In this document: positions 36,990 to 46,674 of the stretch, piece after piece
How the letters are laid out: every line of letters starts with the position of its first letter
Numbering within the stretch: the stretch's first letter is position 1
NCBI RefSeq assembly: GCF_014698145.1
Contig: NZ_JACJSM010000030.1
Location: 1-58,422, forward strand
Reading direction: 5' to 3'
DNA from: Oscillatoria sp. FACHB-1406
GTDB taxonomy: Bacteria > Cyanobacteriota > Cyanobacteriia > Cyanobacteriales > Spirulinaceae
DNA length: 58,422 nt
Made by a program: the position numbers and the translations under genes
The notes under the pieces: generated by a model
Databases searched by the model: none
What the model was told of the DNA's origin: nothing
Seen by the model: only the letters and a program-made list of their open reading frames with translations

Positions 36990-39900
36990 ATGAACAGCCA
37001 CACCTTCCCCCCCAAACAAGGTTTATACGATCCCCAATTCGAGCGCGACGCTTGCGGTGTCGGGTTCATCGTCCACATGAAAGGCCAGAAGTCGCACGAT
37101 ATCGTCGAACAAGCCCTAACCATTCTCCTCAATCTCGACCATCGGGGGGCGTGCGGTTGCGAACCGAATACCGGCGATGGCGCGGGTATCTTGATGCAGT
37201 TACCCGATAAGTTTATGCGAAAAGTGGCAGCAGCGGAAGGAATTACGCTCCCCGCGCCGGGAGAATACGGCGTAGGCGCAATTTACGCTTCCCCCGATGC
37301 TGAAGTTCGAGCTAAAGGACGCAAACGCTTTGAGGAAATGGTTGCCGAAGAAGGGCAAAAAGTCCTCGGTTGGCGCGACGTACCTACGGATAATTCTTCC
37401 CTCGGCGAGACGGCGAAAGCGAGCGAACCCTTTATGCAGCAAGTGTTTATCGCTCGCGCTGCGGGGTTGGACGAGTTAGCCTTCGAGCGCAAACTCTACA
37501 TCATTCGCAAGCGTACCCATGCTGCGATTCGCCGCGAGCATAACGATACTTTTTGGTATGCGGCTAGTATTTCTTGCCGTACTTTAGTTTATAAGGGAAT
37601 GCTGATGCCGGTGCAGGTGGGGAACTATTACCCCGAACTGCATGACTCCGATATGGAAAGTGCGCTGGCGCTGGTACACTCTCGCTTCAGTACCAATACT
37701 TTCCCCAGTTGGGAGCGATCGCACCCCTACCGCTACATCGCTCATAACGGCGAGTTTAACACCCTGCGCGGCAATATTAACTGGATGCACGCTCGGCAAT
37801 CGCTGTTCGAGTCGGAACTGTTCGGCGACGACCTCAAAAAAGTTCGCAATACGATTAACCTCAAAGGGAGCGACTCTAGCATCTTCGATAATACCTTCGA
37901 GTTGCTCGTTATGGCAGGGCGATCGCTCCCCCATGCGATGATGATGATGATTCCCGAACCGTGGACGGCGCACGAGTCCATGAGTGACGAGAAAAAAGCC
38001 TTCTACGAATACCATTCCTGCTTGATGGAACCCTGGGATGGCCCAGCTTCCGTCGCCTTTACCGATGGTACGACGATTGGGGCCGTTCTCGATCGCAACG
38101 GTTTGCGCCCCTCCCGCTACTACGTCACCAAAGATGACTTGGTAATTATGGCTTCCGAAGCGGGCGTTCTCCCCATCGAACCCGAGCGCGTCGCCCGCAA
38201 AGGACGACTGCAACCGGGGCGGATGTTCCTCGTCGATATGCAAGAAGGACGCATTGTTGCCGACGAAGAACTGAAAAATAGCATCGTCACCGCCCATCCC
38301 TATCGTCAGTGGTTGAATGAGTATAAAGTCGAACTCGCTCAACTCAAAGATGCCCCTGTTTCCACTGAAGAGAAACTGCCCCTCATCCAACGGCAAACCG
38401 CCTTTGGTTACACCTTTGAGGAACTGCGGATTCTGCTGACTCCGATGGCGCGCGATGGCGTAGAAGCCGTCGGTTCGATGGGAACCGATACGCCCCTAGC
38501 AGTGCTGAGCGATCGCCCCAAATTATTGTACGATTACTTCCAGCAACTCTTCGCCCAAGTCACCAACCCGCCCATCGACTCCATCCGCGAAGAAATTATC
38601 ACTTCCGCCCAAACCACTATCGGTTCAGAACGCAACCTCCTCGAACCGAAACCGGAAAGCTGCCACCTCATCTCCCTCGCCACGCCGATTCTCAGCGATG
38701 CAGAATTAGCGAAACTGGAAAACGTCTCGGAGGGGCAATTTAAGTCCGTCAAGCTGCCGATTCTGTTTAACCCCAAAGAAGGGGTAAAAGGCTTAGAAGC
38801 GGCAATGGAGGACATTTTTGCCGCAGCAGATCGCGCGATTGCAGAAGGGACGAACCTGATTATTTTAAGCGATCGCGGCATTAACTCCGATAACGCCCCC
38901 ATCCCCGCCCTTCTCGCCGTCTCCGGACTGCACCACCACCTCATCCGCCAGGGAACTCGCACCCGCGTTGGACTCATCCTCGAATCCGGCGAACCCCGCG
39001 AAGTCCATCACATGGCTACTCTCATCGGCTATGGCTGCGGTGCGATTAATCCCTACCTCGCCTTCGAGACGATTGAAGATTTGATTGCTGAAGGTATTCT
39101 CAAAGACATCGACGTAAAAACCGCTTGCAAAAATTACATCAAAGCCGCTACTAAAGGCGTGGTCAAAGTTGCATCCAAGATCGGCATTTCTACCATCCAA
39201 AGCTATCGCGGCGGGCAAATTTTTGAAGCTATTGGTTTAAACGAATCTGTCATCGAAAAATACTTCACCTGGACGGCATCTCGCATTCAAGGAGCCGATT
39301 TAGACGTATTAGCACAAGAAGCGATTCTTCGTCACGCTCATGCTTTCCCGGATCGCCCCAGCAACGGTCATACCCTCGATGTCGGCGGCGATTACCAATG
39401 GCGAAAAGACGGTGAAGCGCATCTTTTTGCACCGGAAACGATTCATTCCTTGCAAAAAGCGGTGCGTACCGACGACTACGATACTTATAAAAAGTATGCC
39501 GCTTTAGTCAACGAACAAAACGAAAAATTCTTCACCCTGCGCGGCTTGTTGAAATTTAAACCGAGTCAAGCCATACCGATTGAAGAAGTCGAACCTGTTG
39601 AAGCGATTATGAAACGCTTTAAAACCGGGGCGATGAGTTACGGTTCGATTTCCAAAGAAGCGCACGAAAGTCTCGCGATCGCGATGAATCGTATCGGCGG
39701 AAAATCGAATACTGGCGAAGGCGGTGAAGACCCGGAACGCTATACTTGGACGAACGAAGAAGGCGATTCTAAAAATAGTGCGATTAAGCAAGTTGCCTCC
39801 GGACGTTTTGGCGTAACTAGCCTCTATCTTTCCCAAGCCAAAGAGTTACAGATTAAGATGGCACAAGGGGCGAAACCGGGTGAAGGCGGTCAACTTCCGG

Positions 39901-41570
39901 GTAAGAAGGTGTATCCTTGGATTGCAAAAGTGCGCCACTCCACCCCCGGAGTCGGTTTGATTTCGCCGCCGCCGCACCACGATATTTATTCGATTGAGGA
40001 CTTGGCGGAGTTAATTCACGACTTAAAAAATGCCAATCGCAGCGCGCGGGTTAACGTGAAATTAGTCAGCGAAGTGGGAGTGGGAACCATTGCCGCTGGC
40101 GTAGCAAAAGCCCATGCTGATGTCGTGCTGATTTCCGGTTTCGATGGTGGAACGGGTGCATCGCCGCAAACTTCGATCAAACACGCCGGTTTGCCGTGGG
40201 AGTTGGGGTTAGCAGAAACGCATCAAACCTTGGTTTTAAATAACTTGCGATCGCGCATTGTAGTTGAAACCGACGGACAATTAAAAACCGGGCGCGATAT
40301 TGCCATTGCCGCTTTGTTAGGGGCCGAAGAATTTGGCTTCTCCACCGCGCCCCTCGTCACCTTGGGCTGCATTATGATGCGCGTCTGTCATTTGAACACT
40401 TGTCCGGCGGGAATTGCCACCCAAAACCCCGAACTGCGGAAGAGTTTCATCGGCGATCCCCAACATACCGTGAATTTCATGCAATTCGTCGCGCAAGAAT
40501 TGCGGGAAATTATGGCAAAATTAGGATTCCGGACGTTGAATGAGATGATAGGACGGACGGATCTGTTAGAAGCGAAGGACGCGATCGCGCACTGGAAAGC
40601 CAAAGGCATCGATCTTTCGCCGATTCTGCATCAACCCGAAGTTGCCCCCGAAGTCGGGCGTTACTGCCAAATCGCGCAGGATCACGGATTAGAGAAATCC
40701 CTCGATATGACGGTATTATTAGATCTGTGCAAAGGCGCGATCGAAAACGGCGAAGAAGTCGAAGCCACCCTGCCGATTAAAAATATCAACCGCGTCGTCG
40801 GTACGATTCTCGGCAACGAAATTACCAAACGCCACTGGAAAGGACTGCCCGAAGATACCGTTCGACTTACCTTCCAAGGAAGTGCCGGACAAAGCTTCGG
40901 TGCATTCGTCCCCCCAGGAGTCACCCTCAAACTCGAAGGCGATGCCAACGACTACTTCGGTAAAGGCTTATCGGGCGGCAAACTCATCATTTATCCCGCC
41001 GCAGAATCCAGCTTCGTTCCCGAAGACAATATCATCATCGGTAACGTCGCCTTCTACGGCGCAACCAGCGGCGAAGCCTATATCAACGGCATTGCCGGAG
41101 AACGCTTCTGCGTCCGCAACTCCGGCGTAAAAACCGTTGTTGAAGCCGTCGGCGATCATGGTTGTGAATACATGACGGGTGGTAAAGTCGTTATTATCGG
41201 CCCCACCGGACGCAACTTTGCTGCCGGGATGAGTGGCGGCGTAGCTTATATCCTCGACGAACAGGGCGATTTTGCGACGCGCTGCAACACACAGATGTCC
41301 GACATCGAAGCCCTCGACGAAGAGGACTTAGCCACGGTGCGCGAGATGATGGAGAAGCACAGCAAGTATACCAACAGTCCGAAAGCCGCGCGCTTGCTGG
41401 AAAACTGGGAGGAAACCGCGTCGAAGTTCGTGAAGGTAATGCCTCGCGATTACAAGCGCGTGTTGGAATGTTTGAAAGAAGCCGAAGCCTCCGGTTTGAG
41501 TGGGGATGATGCGCTTTCTGCGGCGTTTGAAGCCAACGCCCGCGACTTAGCTCGCATTGGGGGAAGTTAG
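36990..41570 (+). CDS. gltB: glutamate synthase large subunit (GltB type)
   Basis: A 1526-residue glutamate synthase that makes two glutamates from glutamine and 2-oxoglutarate, the main ammonium-assimilating step with glutamine synthetase. The N-terminal amidotransferase begins after a propeptide with the nucleophile Cys in [29 protein letters not shown] and [12 protein letters not shown] follow. The FMN domain has [33 protein letters not shown], and the 3Fe-4S cysteines are in [18 protein letters not shown]. The beta-helix fills the C-terminus. CHLNTCP...TQNPELR fits the NAD(P)H-type GltB better than ferredoxin-dependent GlsF. No gltD is in the window. It is GC-rich and HIP1-rich, unlike the AT-rich modules on both sides. 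Confidence 0.96.
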   Translation: MNSHTFPPKQGLYDPQFERDACGVGFIVHMKGQKSHDIVEQALTILLNLDHRGACGCEPNTGDGAGILMQLPDKFMRKVAAAEGITLPAPGEYGVGAIYASPDAEVRAKGRKRFEEMVAEEGQKVLGWRDVPTDNSSLGETAKASEPFMQQVFIARAAGLDELAFERKLYIIRKRTHAAIRREHNDTFWYAASISCRTLVYKGMLMPVQVGNYYPELHDSDMESALALVHSRFSTNTFPSWERSHPYRYIAHNGEFNTLRGNINWMHARQSLFESELFGDDLKKVRNTINLKGSDSSIFDNTFELLVMAGRSLPHAMMMMIPEPWTAHESMSDEKKAFYEYHSCLMEPWDGPASVAFTDGTTIGAVLDRNGLRPSRYYVTKDDLVIMASEAGVLPIEPERVARKGRLQPGRMFLVDMQEGRIVADEELKNSIVTAHPYRQWLNEYKVELAQLKDAPVSTEEKLPLIQRQTAFGYTFEELRILLTPMARDGVEAVGSMGTDTPLAVLSDRPKLLYDYFQQLFAQVTNPPIDSIREEIITSAQTTIGSERNLLEPKPESCHLISLATPILSDAELAKLENVSEGQFKSVKLPILFNPKEGVKGLEAAMEDIFAAADRAIAEGTNLIILSDRGINSDNAPIPALLAVSGLHHHLIRQGTRTRVGLILESGEPREVHHMATLIGYGCGAINPYLAFETIEDLIAEGILKDIDVKTACKNYIKAATKGVVKVASKIGISTIQSYRGGQIFEAIGLNESVIEKYFTWTASRIQGADLDVLAQEAILRHAHAFPDRPSNGHTLDVGGDYQWRKDGEAHLFAPETIHSLQKAVRTDDYDTYKKYAALVNEQNEKFFTLRGLLKFKPSQAIPIEEVEPVEAIMKRFKTGAMSYGSISKEAHESLAIAMNRIGGKSNTGEGGEDPERYTWTNEEGDSKNSAIKQVASGRFGVTSLYLSQAKELQIKMAQGAKPGEGGQLPGKKVYPWIAKVRHSTPGVGLISPPPHHDIYSIEDLAELIHDLKNANRSARVNVKLVSEVGVGTIAAGVAKAHADVVLISGFDGGTGASPQTSIKHAGLPWELGLAETHQTLVLNNLRSRIVVETDGQLKTGRDIAIAALLGAEEFGFSTAPLVTLGCIMMRVCHLNTCPAGIATQNPELRKSFIGDPQHTVNFMQFVAQELREIMAKLGFRTLNEMIGRTDLLEAKDAIAHWKAKGIDLSPILHQPEVAPEVGRYCQIAQDHGLEKSLDMTVLLDLCKGAIENGEEVEATLPIKNINRVVGTILGNEITKRHWKGLPEDTVRLTFQGSAGQSFGAFVPPGVTLKLEGDANDYFGKGLSGGKLIIYPAAESSFVPEDNIIIGNVAFYGATSGEAYINGIAGERFCVRNSGVKTVVEAVGDHGCEYMTGGKVVIIGPTGRNFAAGMSGGVAYILDEQGDFATRCNTQMSDIEALDEEDLATVREMMEKHSKYTNSPKAARLLENWEETASKFVKVMPRDYKRVLECLKEAEASGLSGDDALSAAFEANARDLARIGGS

Positions 41571-41586
41571 AAGCGTTTGAATACAG

Positions 41587-41687
41587 TGGCGTGACACACC
41601 TAAAGATGTGGAATAGATTCTTGGAGTATGCTACGAAAATTAGTAATAGGCATCACTTCATATCTCCACCTTAATCATGTCACGCCA
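41587..41687. repeat. 10-bp perfect inverted repeat bracketing 80 bp downstream of gltB
   Basis: TGGCGTGACA at 41587-41596 and TGTCACGCCA at 41678-41687 are exact reverse complements. The interval contains no gene. It might fold as a large stem-loop ending the gltB transcript or mark the edge of the acquired ATPase-DUF4435 module. Confidence 0.45.
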
Positions 41688-41728
41688 TGATTGATTTTAC
41701 TAATTAATACATTTAAAAGGAAGTCTTT

Positions 41729-42997
41729 GTGATTATAGAGAGTGTTAACATTGAAGGGTTTTGGGGTAATAAAAAAGTAGTTGCTAAATTCAATCAAGAC
41801 GTAAGTATATTTATAGGTTTGAATGGTACTGGTAAATCAACTTTTGTCAATTTAATTGCTGCTACACTGTCTTTAGATTTAATTCAACTTAATAGTCTTC
41901 AGTTTGATTCTATAATAATTAAGTTAATTGATCGTAAAACTAAGCGAAGAAGGACAATCACGCTGACTAAGCAAAGGTCAGACGACAATCTAGGTTTCAA
42001 CATCTATGAATATAAATTAGGCAATCGATTATATCGTCTAGCAGAACCCCGTATTTTCAAACGATCTCGAGTAGAACAATATCAACGTCTTCCCCCATAC
42101 GCAAGAGAAGAGCAGTTCAAGCTTAAGCGAGAACTATCTAACTTAGTCGAAGTATCTCAGCTATCAGTATATAGACAAACATACGATGAAAGTTTGGAAT
42201 ACGATCCTCGTCAAAGAATTTCTGCTGTTGACGAGAGACTAAGGCAACTGTTCGAGAAATTTTCTAGATATCAATTAAAAATAGAAACAAGACTGAATGA
42301 AATATCTAAGAAATTTCAACAAGATGCAGTTTCATCTTTACTTTACAATGAAAAATTCGATAAATTCAATAGCAGATTTAATAAATTGAATGAAATCAAT
42401 TTAGAGGATTTAAAAGATAAATTGTATCTTGCATTTCAAGAATTAGGAATTCAAGATAAAAACCAAGAGCTTGAAAACCACCTTAAAAAGATAGAAGAGG
42501 CAAGAGAGGGACTTAAAACTGCACTTCAGGCTGATGACGTACTTGCTTTACCTCTTATCTATCGAACCAACCACATTATTGATTCACTCAATCAATCAGA
42601 AAAAGAGAAAAATACTGTAATAGAGGATCGTCAGAATTTTTTTAAAACACTTCACACTTTCATGAAAAATAAAAACTTTTTATATGACAATAAAACTGGT
42701 GAACTGTTATTCAATATCGAGCGAGAAGGCTCTCAAAAATTTGCTTGGACGGCTTTATCGTCTGGAGAAAAACAATTACTTATTCAATTTCTTGAAGTTT
42801 TATTGCACGAGCAAAGAAGTGTCATTTTTATTGCTGATGAGCCAGAAATATCACTTCATGTAACTTGGCAAGAAAACTTATTAAAAGCTATACGGAAGCT
42901 TAATGAAAATGCTCAATTAATTATTGCAACGCATTCACCCGATATTGTTGCAGATTTTAGAGATAAAGTTTTAGATATGCAACAAATTTTGAATTAA
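41729..42997 (+). CDS. AAA-family ATPase, AriA-like (PARIS-type system)
   Basis: A 422-residue ABC/SMC-type ATPase. Walker A is FIGLNGTGKSTFVN at about 29-42. A long coiled-coil-like middle (about 130-290) is followed by the signature TALSSGEKQLLIQ, Walker B SVIFIADEPEISLHVTWQ and H-loop LIIATHSPDIVADF. It starts at GTG 41729 behind AAAAGGAAG. It is coupled to the next gene by a TAATG stop-start overlap. In PARIS, AriA holds the AriB nuclease inactive and releases it when phage anti-restriction proteins are sensed. AT-rich and free of HIP1. Confidence 0.82.
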   Translation: MIIESVNIEGFWGNKKVVAKFNQDVSIFIGLNGTGKSTFVNLIAATLSLDLIQLNSLQFDSIIIKLIDRKTKRRRTITLTKQRSDDNLGFNIYEYKLGNRLYRLAEPRIFKRSRVEQYQRLPPYAREEQFKLKRELSNLVEVSQLSVYRQTYDESLEYDPRQRISAVDERLRQLFEKFSRYQLKIETRLNEISKKFQQDAVSSLLYNEKFDKFNSRFNKLNEINLEDLKDKLYLAFQELGIQDKNQELENHLKKIEEAREGLKTALQADDVLALPLIYRTNHIIDSLNQSEKEKNTVIEDRQNFFKTLHTFMKNKNFLYDNKTGELLFNIEREGSQKFAWTALSSGEKQLLIQFLEVLLHEQRSVIFIADEPEISLHVTWQENLLKAIRKLNENAQLIIATHSPDIVADFRDKVLDMQQILN

Positions 42998-43851
42998 TGA
43001 CTAGTCGCACAACATCTGGAATTAGAAATACTGACTTATTCTACAGAAAGCAGTATTTAGTTATAGTAGAAGGTGAAGATGATATTCCGTTTTGGGAAAT
43101 GCTTTTCCCTAAGCAAATATCTAATTATGAGTGTAAGTTCAAACAGGTAGGTGGTAGTGAAATTAAAAAATATGTGGATGCAGTTTATACAGGAAATGCC
43201 AATTTTGCTGTAGCGCTTGACAGTGATTACAGATTATTTATGGAAAAAATCCACGACCATGTGCAGATAGTAGAAACTTTAGCTCACAGTATTGAAAACT
43301 TAATTATACAACCGATGATTTTACACGGAATAATTCGTATAGCGTCCCGTCAACATGAGTACGAGCTAAATAAGATTGAAGATTGGTTTAATCATTTTAA
43401 TGAGGTGCTGTATGACTTGATGGTTGCAGACTATATGATTCAGAAGGAAGGCTTGGGAATCAAATGCTTAAGTAAGGATTGTCGTAGATTCTTAAAGAAT
43501 CAGAAAACAAAAGAACCGATTTTTGATATCAGTAATATTAATAATTTTATAGAAAGCTTGAATCTAGACACAAAGAAACTCGACTTAATCAAAAAGGAGT
43601 TGAGAGACCATCTTACACATCGACATATCCAGGGTCACTTCTTGTTTAGTTCGTCTTTATATTTTGTGAACCACGAAATTCAGAAAATACGAGGTACTAA
43701 AGTAAAAAGATCAATTTCTAATGATGATTTCTTTACAATGTTGATCTTGGAATGTCAAAAATCTCTATCAGATTATACGGATTTACAAATCCTTCGTGAA
43801 AAAGCTAATCAAGCCGCTCAATATGTAGTTGAACTTATTTCAAAAGTTTAA
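42997..43851 (+). CDS. DUF4435 TOPRIM-like nuclease, AriB-like (PARIS-type system)
   Basis: A 284-residue DUF4435 protein. The TOPRIM-like acidic site is YLVIVEGEDDIPFWEML (Glu25, Glu27, Asp28) with FAVALDSDYRLF supplying the DxD. The remainder is helical. AriB of PARIS is a DUF4435 nuclease that cleaves tRNA and stops phage growth. Order, overlap and size match ariA-ariB. Other ATPase-DUF4435 pairs exist, so the subtype is not certain. The start codon shares its A with the stop codon of the ATPase gene, indicating translational coupling. Confidence 0.82.
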   Translation: MTSRTTSGIRNTDLFYRKQYLVIVEGEDDIPFWEMLFPKQISNYECKFKQVGGSEIKKYVDAVYTGNANFAVALDSDYRLFMEKIHDHVQIVETLAHSIENLIIQPMILHGIIRIASRQHEYELNKIEDWFNHFNEVLYDLMVADYMIQKEGLGIKCLSKDCRRFLKNQKTKEPIFDISNINNFIESLNLDTKKLDLIKKELRDHLTHRHIQGHFLFSSSLYFVNHEIQKIRGTKVKRSISNDDFFTMLILECQKSLSDYTDLQILREKANQAAQYVVELISKV

Positions 43852-43857
43852 GTAGTT

Positions 43858-43878
43858 GTAGGGTGGGCATTGCCCACC
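43858..43878 (+). repeat. REP, GTAG head plus GGTGGGC/GCCCACC stem (forward copy)
   Basis: GTAG (43858-43861) then GGTGGGC-att-GCCCACC. With the inverted copy at 44019-44039 it forms a REPIN-like pair directly upstream of the RAYT gene. Confidence 0.8.
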
Positions 43879-44018
43879 AACTCAAGGTTTTCGGATATTC
43901 AATAGTAATTATGCAGAATCCACAAAGCAGTATCCACCTATTTAAGTTTTGTAATTCCCACAGCAATTCTCTACCTTCTTATTTAAAATCCACATTAGTA
44001 GAGCTACAAGCTCTTGCT

Positions 44019-44039
44019 GGTGGGCATTGCCCACCCTAC
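44019..44039 (-). repeat. REP, GTAG head plus GGTGGGC/GCCCACC stem (inverted copy)
   Basis: On the minus strand it reads GTAG, GGTGGGC, a 3-nt loop and GCCCACC. It ends 55 bp before the RAYT start codon. Confidence 0.8.
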
Positions 44040-44094
44040 GAAATAGGATAATAATGATATAATTTAAATCAATTTTCTATTCAGATTAACGGTA

Positions 44095-44670
44095 ATGCCT
44101 CAATATCGGCGCGCCCGTATTTCAGGTAGTGTTATTTTTATCACTTGCGTTACCTACCAGCGACAACCCATTTTTTCAACTGAAGAGAATATTCATCTTT
44201 TACGACACGCTATTGCTCAAACTCGACGAGAACGCCCATTTGAGATCGTAGGCGCAGTTATTCTACCCGACCATCTTCATTTTCTTTGGCAACTTCCACC
44301 CGATGATTGCGATTATTCCTCCCGCGTAGGGATATTCAAAGTTTTATTTACTCGCGCTTTGCGAGGTCAAGAACATCCTTCAAAAAATTTATCGTTATCC
44401 CGCCAGAAGCATCGAGAACGAGATGTCTGGCAACGTCGTTTTTGGGAACGCAGTCTCGACGAGCAACAAGATATAAATCACTATCTGGATTACATTCATT
44501 ATAATCCTGTAAAACATCAACTTGCTAGTTGTCCTCATGCTTGGCAGTATTCAAGTTTTACTCGATATGTAGAGAAGGGATTGTATTCAGAATCCTGGGC
44601 TTGTCGATGTGAAACTCCACTATCTACCCTTCCTGATTTTTCTAAAATATCGGGTTTAGTAGGCGAATAA
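44095..44670 (+). CDS. REP-associated tyrosine transposase (RAYT, IS200-like Y1)
   Basis: A 191-residue Y1 single-strand transposase. The fold opens with ARISGSVIFITCVTYQRQPIF. The HUH metal site is ILPDHLHFLWQLP, and the catalytic Tyr is in INHYLDYIHYNPVKHQ. WQYSSFTRYVEKGLY closes the domain. RAYTs bind REP hairpins carrying a GTAG-type head and are thought to spread them. Two such hairpins in inverted orientation stand just upstream, with further copies across the window. The gene has no flanking IS ends, as usual for RAYTs, which are vertically kept single-copy genes. Confidence 0.9.
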   Translation: MPQYRRARISGSVIFITCVTYQRQPIFSTEENIHLLRHAIAQTRRERPFEIVGAVILPDHLHFLWQLPPDDCDYSSRVGIFKVLFTRALRGQEHPSKNLSLSRQKHRERDVWQRRFWERSLDEQQDINHYLDYIHYNPVKHQLASCPHAWQYSSFTRYVEKGLYSESWACRCETPLSTLPDFSKISGLVGE

Positions 44671-44816
44671 ATTATATTGAAGTGAAGCTATTCGATGTAG
44701 TCGCACTAACGGTTGACCTCCCAGAATATAACCTACCAACTGACCTGCTGTAAGACTTGCCGAATTTGCTGCATAATAAAACTAGCTAGCAGAATCGCTC
44801 AATTTTTTGAGGTTTG

Positions 44817-45047
44817 ATGATGGAAACGAAAACAATTACAATTCGCGTCGATGCTCGCGCCGCCCGAATTTTTGAAGCAGTATCTGAATCCCAGCGACGC
44901 AAGCTCGAAATCATCCTCAGTCTTAAGCTCAGTGAAGCAACTCGCTCGCCCGGGAGGTTAGAAGAGATTATGAGCGATATAAGCCAAAAGGCACAAGAAC
45001 GAGGATTGACACCTGACATTTTGGATTCACTACTAAATGAGTCGTAA
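44817..45047 (+). CDS. small antitoxin-like protein of a PIN toxin pair
   Basis: A 76-residue protein starting at ATG 44817 (or the next codon, ATG 44820), behind TGAGGT. ETKTITIRVDARAARIFEAV resembles a ribbon-helix-helix or related N-terminus, followed by a helical tail ending SLLNES. It overlaps the PIN toxin gene by 11 bp, the usual antitoxin-first arrangement. It should repress the operon and block the toxin. Confidence 0.8.
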   Translation: MMETKTITIRVDARAARIFEAVSESQRRKLEIILSLKLSEATRSPGRLEEIMSDISQKAQERGLTPDILDSLLNES

Positions 45048-45462
45048 AGTCCGTTTTGTCTTTGATACCAATGTCATTATCAGTGCTTTACTGTTCGAGA
45101 CTGGAAAACCAGCGAGAGCCTTCCAATACGCCCTGCAACAGGGTGAAATTTTATTATCTCTAGATTTGTTAGAAGAGTTGAATGAAGTCTTGGGACGAAA
45201 AAAATTCAAGCGTTACGTGACGGACGAGGAACGGGAAGCATTTATTGAAGCTTTAGTAGAGCGTGCTGTTTTGGTCGATTCCCTTATAGACATTCAAGCT
45301 TGCCGCGACCCTAAAGACGACAAAATTTTAGAGCTAGCAGTAAGCGGAGAAGCTGAATATATTATCAGTGGGGATAAAGATTTACTTGTACTCAATCCAT
45401 TTCAGGAAATTGAGATCGTTACGGTAGAAGAGTTTTTACAACAAATTAAATCGAGTGGATAA
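45037..45462 (+). CDS. PIN-domain toxin (COG1569-type)
   Basis: A 141-residue PIN ribonuclease. The acidic site is formed by FVFDTNVIISALL (first Asp), LLEELNEVL (Glu), ACRDPKDDKILELA (Asp) and IISGDKDLL (last Asp). These residues bind Mg or Mn for RNA cleavage. This type belongs to the putative toxin group COG1569. It is translated from an overlap with the small antitoxin gene. Confidence 0.88.
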   Translation: MSRKVRFVFDTNVIISALLFETGKPARAFQYALQQGEILLSLDLLEELNEVLGRKKFKRYVTDEEREAFIEALVERAVLVDSLIDIQACRDPKDDKILELAVSGEAEYIISGDKDLLVLNPFQEIEIVTVEEFLQQIKSSG

Positions 45463-45567
45463 AAAGGTAAAATATGCAAACTAAACTTCAAGAGCAGCCG
45501 ACTTTTCAAACACCCTCTTTGAGGTTAATACCCACTCTCAATTAAGCTCGTATTATTTCCTAATATA

Positions 45568-45592
45568 GGACATAGCAGTGCTATGCCCTTAC
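45568..45592 (-). repeat. REP-like palindrome, GTAA head plus GGGCATAGC/GCTATGTCC stem
   Basis: Read on the minus strand: GTAA, GGGCATAGC, a 3-nt loop, GCTATGTCC. It is the second copy of the 36838-36858 palindrome. Confidence 0.6.
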
Positions 45593-45679
45593 ATGGCGGG
45601 TTTACTCAAAATTATTTGCGACTAGATCGAATTCACGCCTAAAAACCCGCCCCTACCTCATTTACAAGACAGTTTTTCT

Positions 45680-46576
45680 CTAAACTGTTGCTTTATCGCG
45701 CGTCTTTTCCTGACGATTTAAACCATTCAGAAACATCGGAACAAACTTTTCAACAAATGCTTGCGGATCTCGCTTCCAAGCACGTTGAGCAATGTTAATG
45801 CGCGTCTTTTGTAAGTCCGGCGAAAGCAAAGTTTGTGGCAAGCGTTCCATTAAATACTGCGGGCGTTCCCATAAGGGCAAGGTGTTGCTAATTTCGAGCA
45901 AATTATTCAACCGTCGCAGTTCTGCCCCTGCCATAATATCCATTCCCGCTTCGTAAGCCGCTTGTTCGATCGCAGCATACTTACGCTTAGCGTTCTCGAC
46001 TTTGTGCTTATTTGTGAAACTCTTTTGGGCGATTTGTGCAAGCCAGCGATTGCCCCAACGAACGTGACCGGCTTCTTCAGGGAAAATCTTTTCAATTGTC
46101 TCCCGAATTTTAATATTTTCCTCAGTTTGTGGCGCTTCTTTCAGCGCTTGGATGTGGGCGGAGAAATATTCGCAACCGCGCTTTTCGGTAACGTTAATCG
46201 CAGCGAGGGCGGAAATAATACCGTCTTCTCGCTGTTGTTCGGTGGTAAAGCTATCTTGGTCGAGAAGTCGCTCGAATTCATCAATGTAAGACATTCCCGG
46301 CGGCGTATCGATATCAGCCCCGAGATCGACGAGGAGATCGGTAAGCCACATCGCGTGGCGCGCTTCGTCGGCGATATGGTGGGAGAGATCGCGGATCAGT
46401 TCTTTAGGTTTGCCGTTGAGTCGTTCGATCAGATCGGTGAGGTCTTTGCAGCTTCGTTGTTCGTTGTAACGGTAGCGGTTGAGGGTAATGAGATGGATTT
46501 CGCGATCGCGCACGACTTGTCTCATGATATCTCGCGCGCTCATGCCATTCGTTTTGCGGGGGTAGGCAACAGTCAT
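45680..46576 (-). CDS. ferritin-like diiron-domain protein
   Basis: A 298-residue protein from ATG 46576 (MTVAYPRKTNG). Four-helix diiron ligands can be placed: Glu in VVRDREIHLITL, ADEARHAMWL (ExxH), Glu in EKRGCEYFSAHI and FPEEAGHVRWGN (ExxH). This E...EARH...E...EAGH pattern is that of ferritin-like oxidases and hydroxylases. MiaE-like tRNA hydroxylases and other cyanobacterial ferritin-like proteins share it; I cannot choose between them. It is divergent from the FHA gene at 46675. Confidence 0.82.
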   Translation of the reverse strand: MTVAYPRKTNGMSARDIMRQVVRDREIHLITLNRYRYNEQRSCKDLTDLIERLNGKPKELIRDLSHHIADEARHAMWLTDLLVDLGADIDTPPGMSYIDEFERLLDQDSFTTEQQREDGIISALAAINVTEKRGCEYFSAHIQALKEAPQTEENIKIRETIEKIFPEEAGHVRWGNRWLAQIAQKSFTNKHKVENAKRKYAAIEQAAYEAGMDIMAGAELRRLNNLLEISNTLPLWERPQYLMERLPQTLLSPDLQKTRINIAQRAWKRDPQAFVEKFVPMFLNGLNRQEKTRDKATV

Positions 46577-46674
46577 CTTTAAAATATATCGTTTTGTGAA
46601 TTTATATCTCAGATCGTAACGCAATTTTTGAAAGCAGAGCCACTATAGTTTCTTTTAGAAGCTACGAAGATCGC

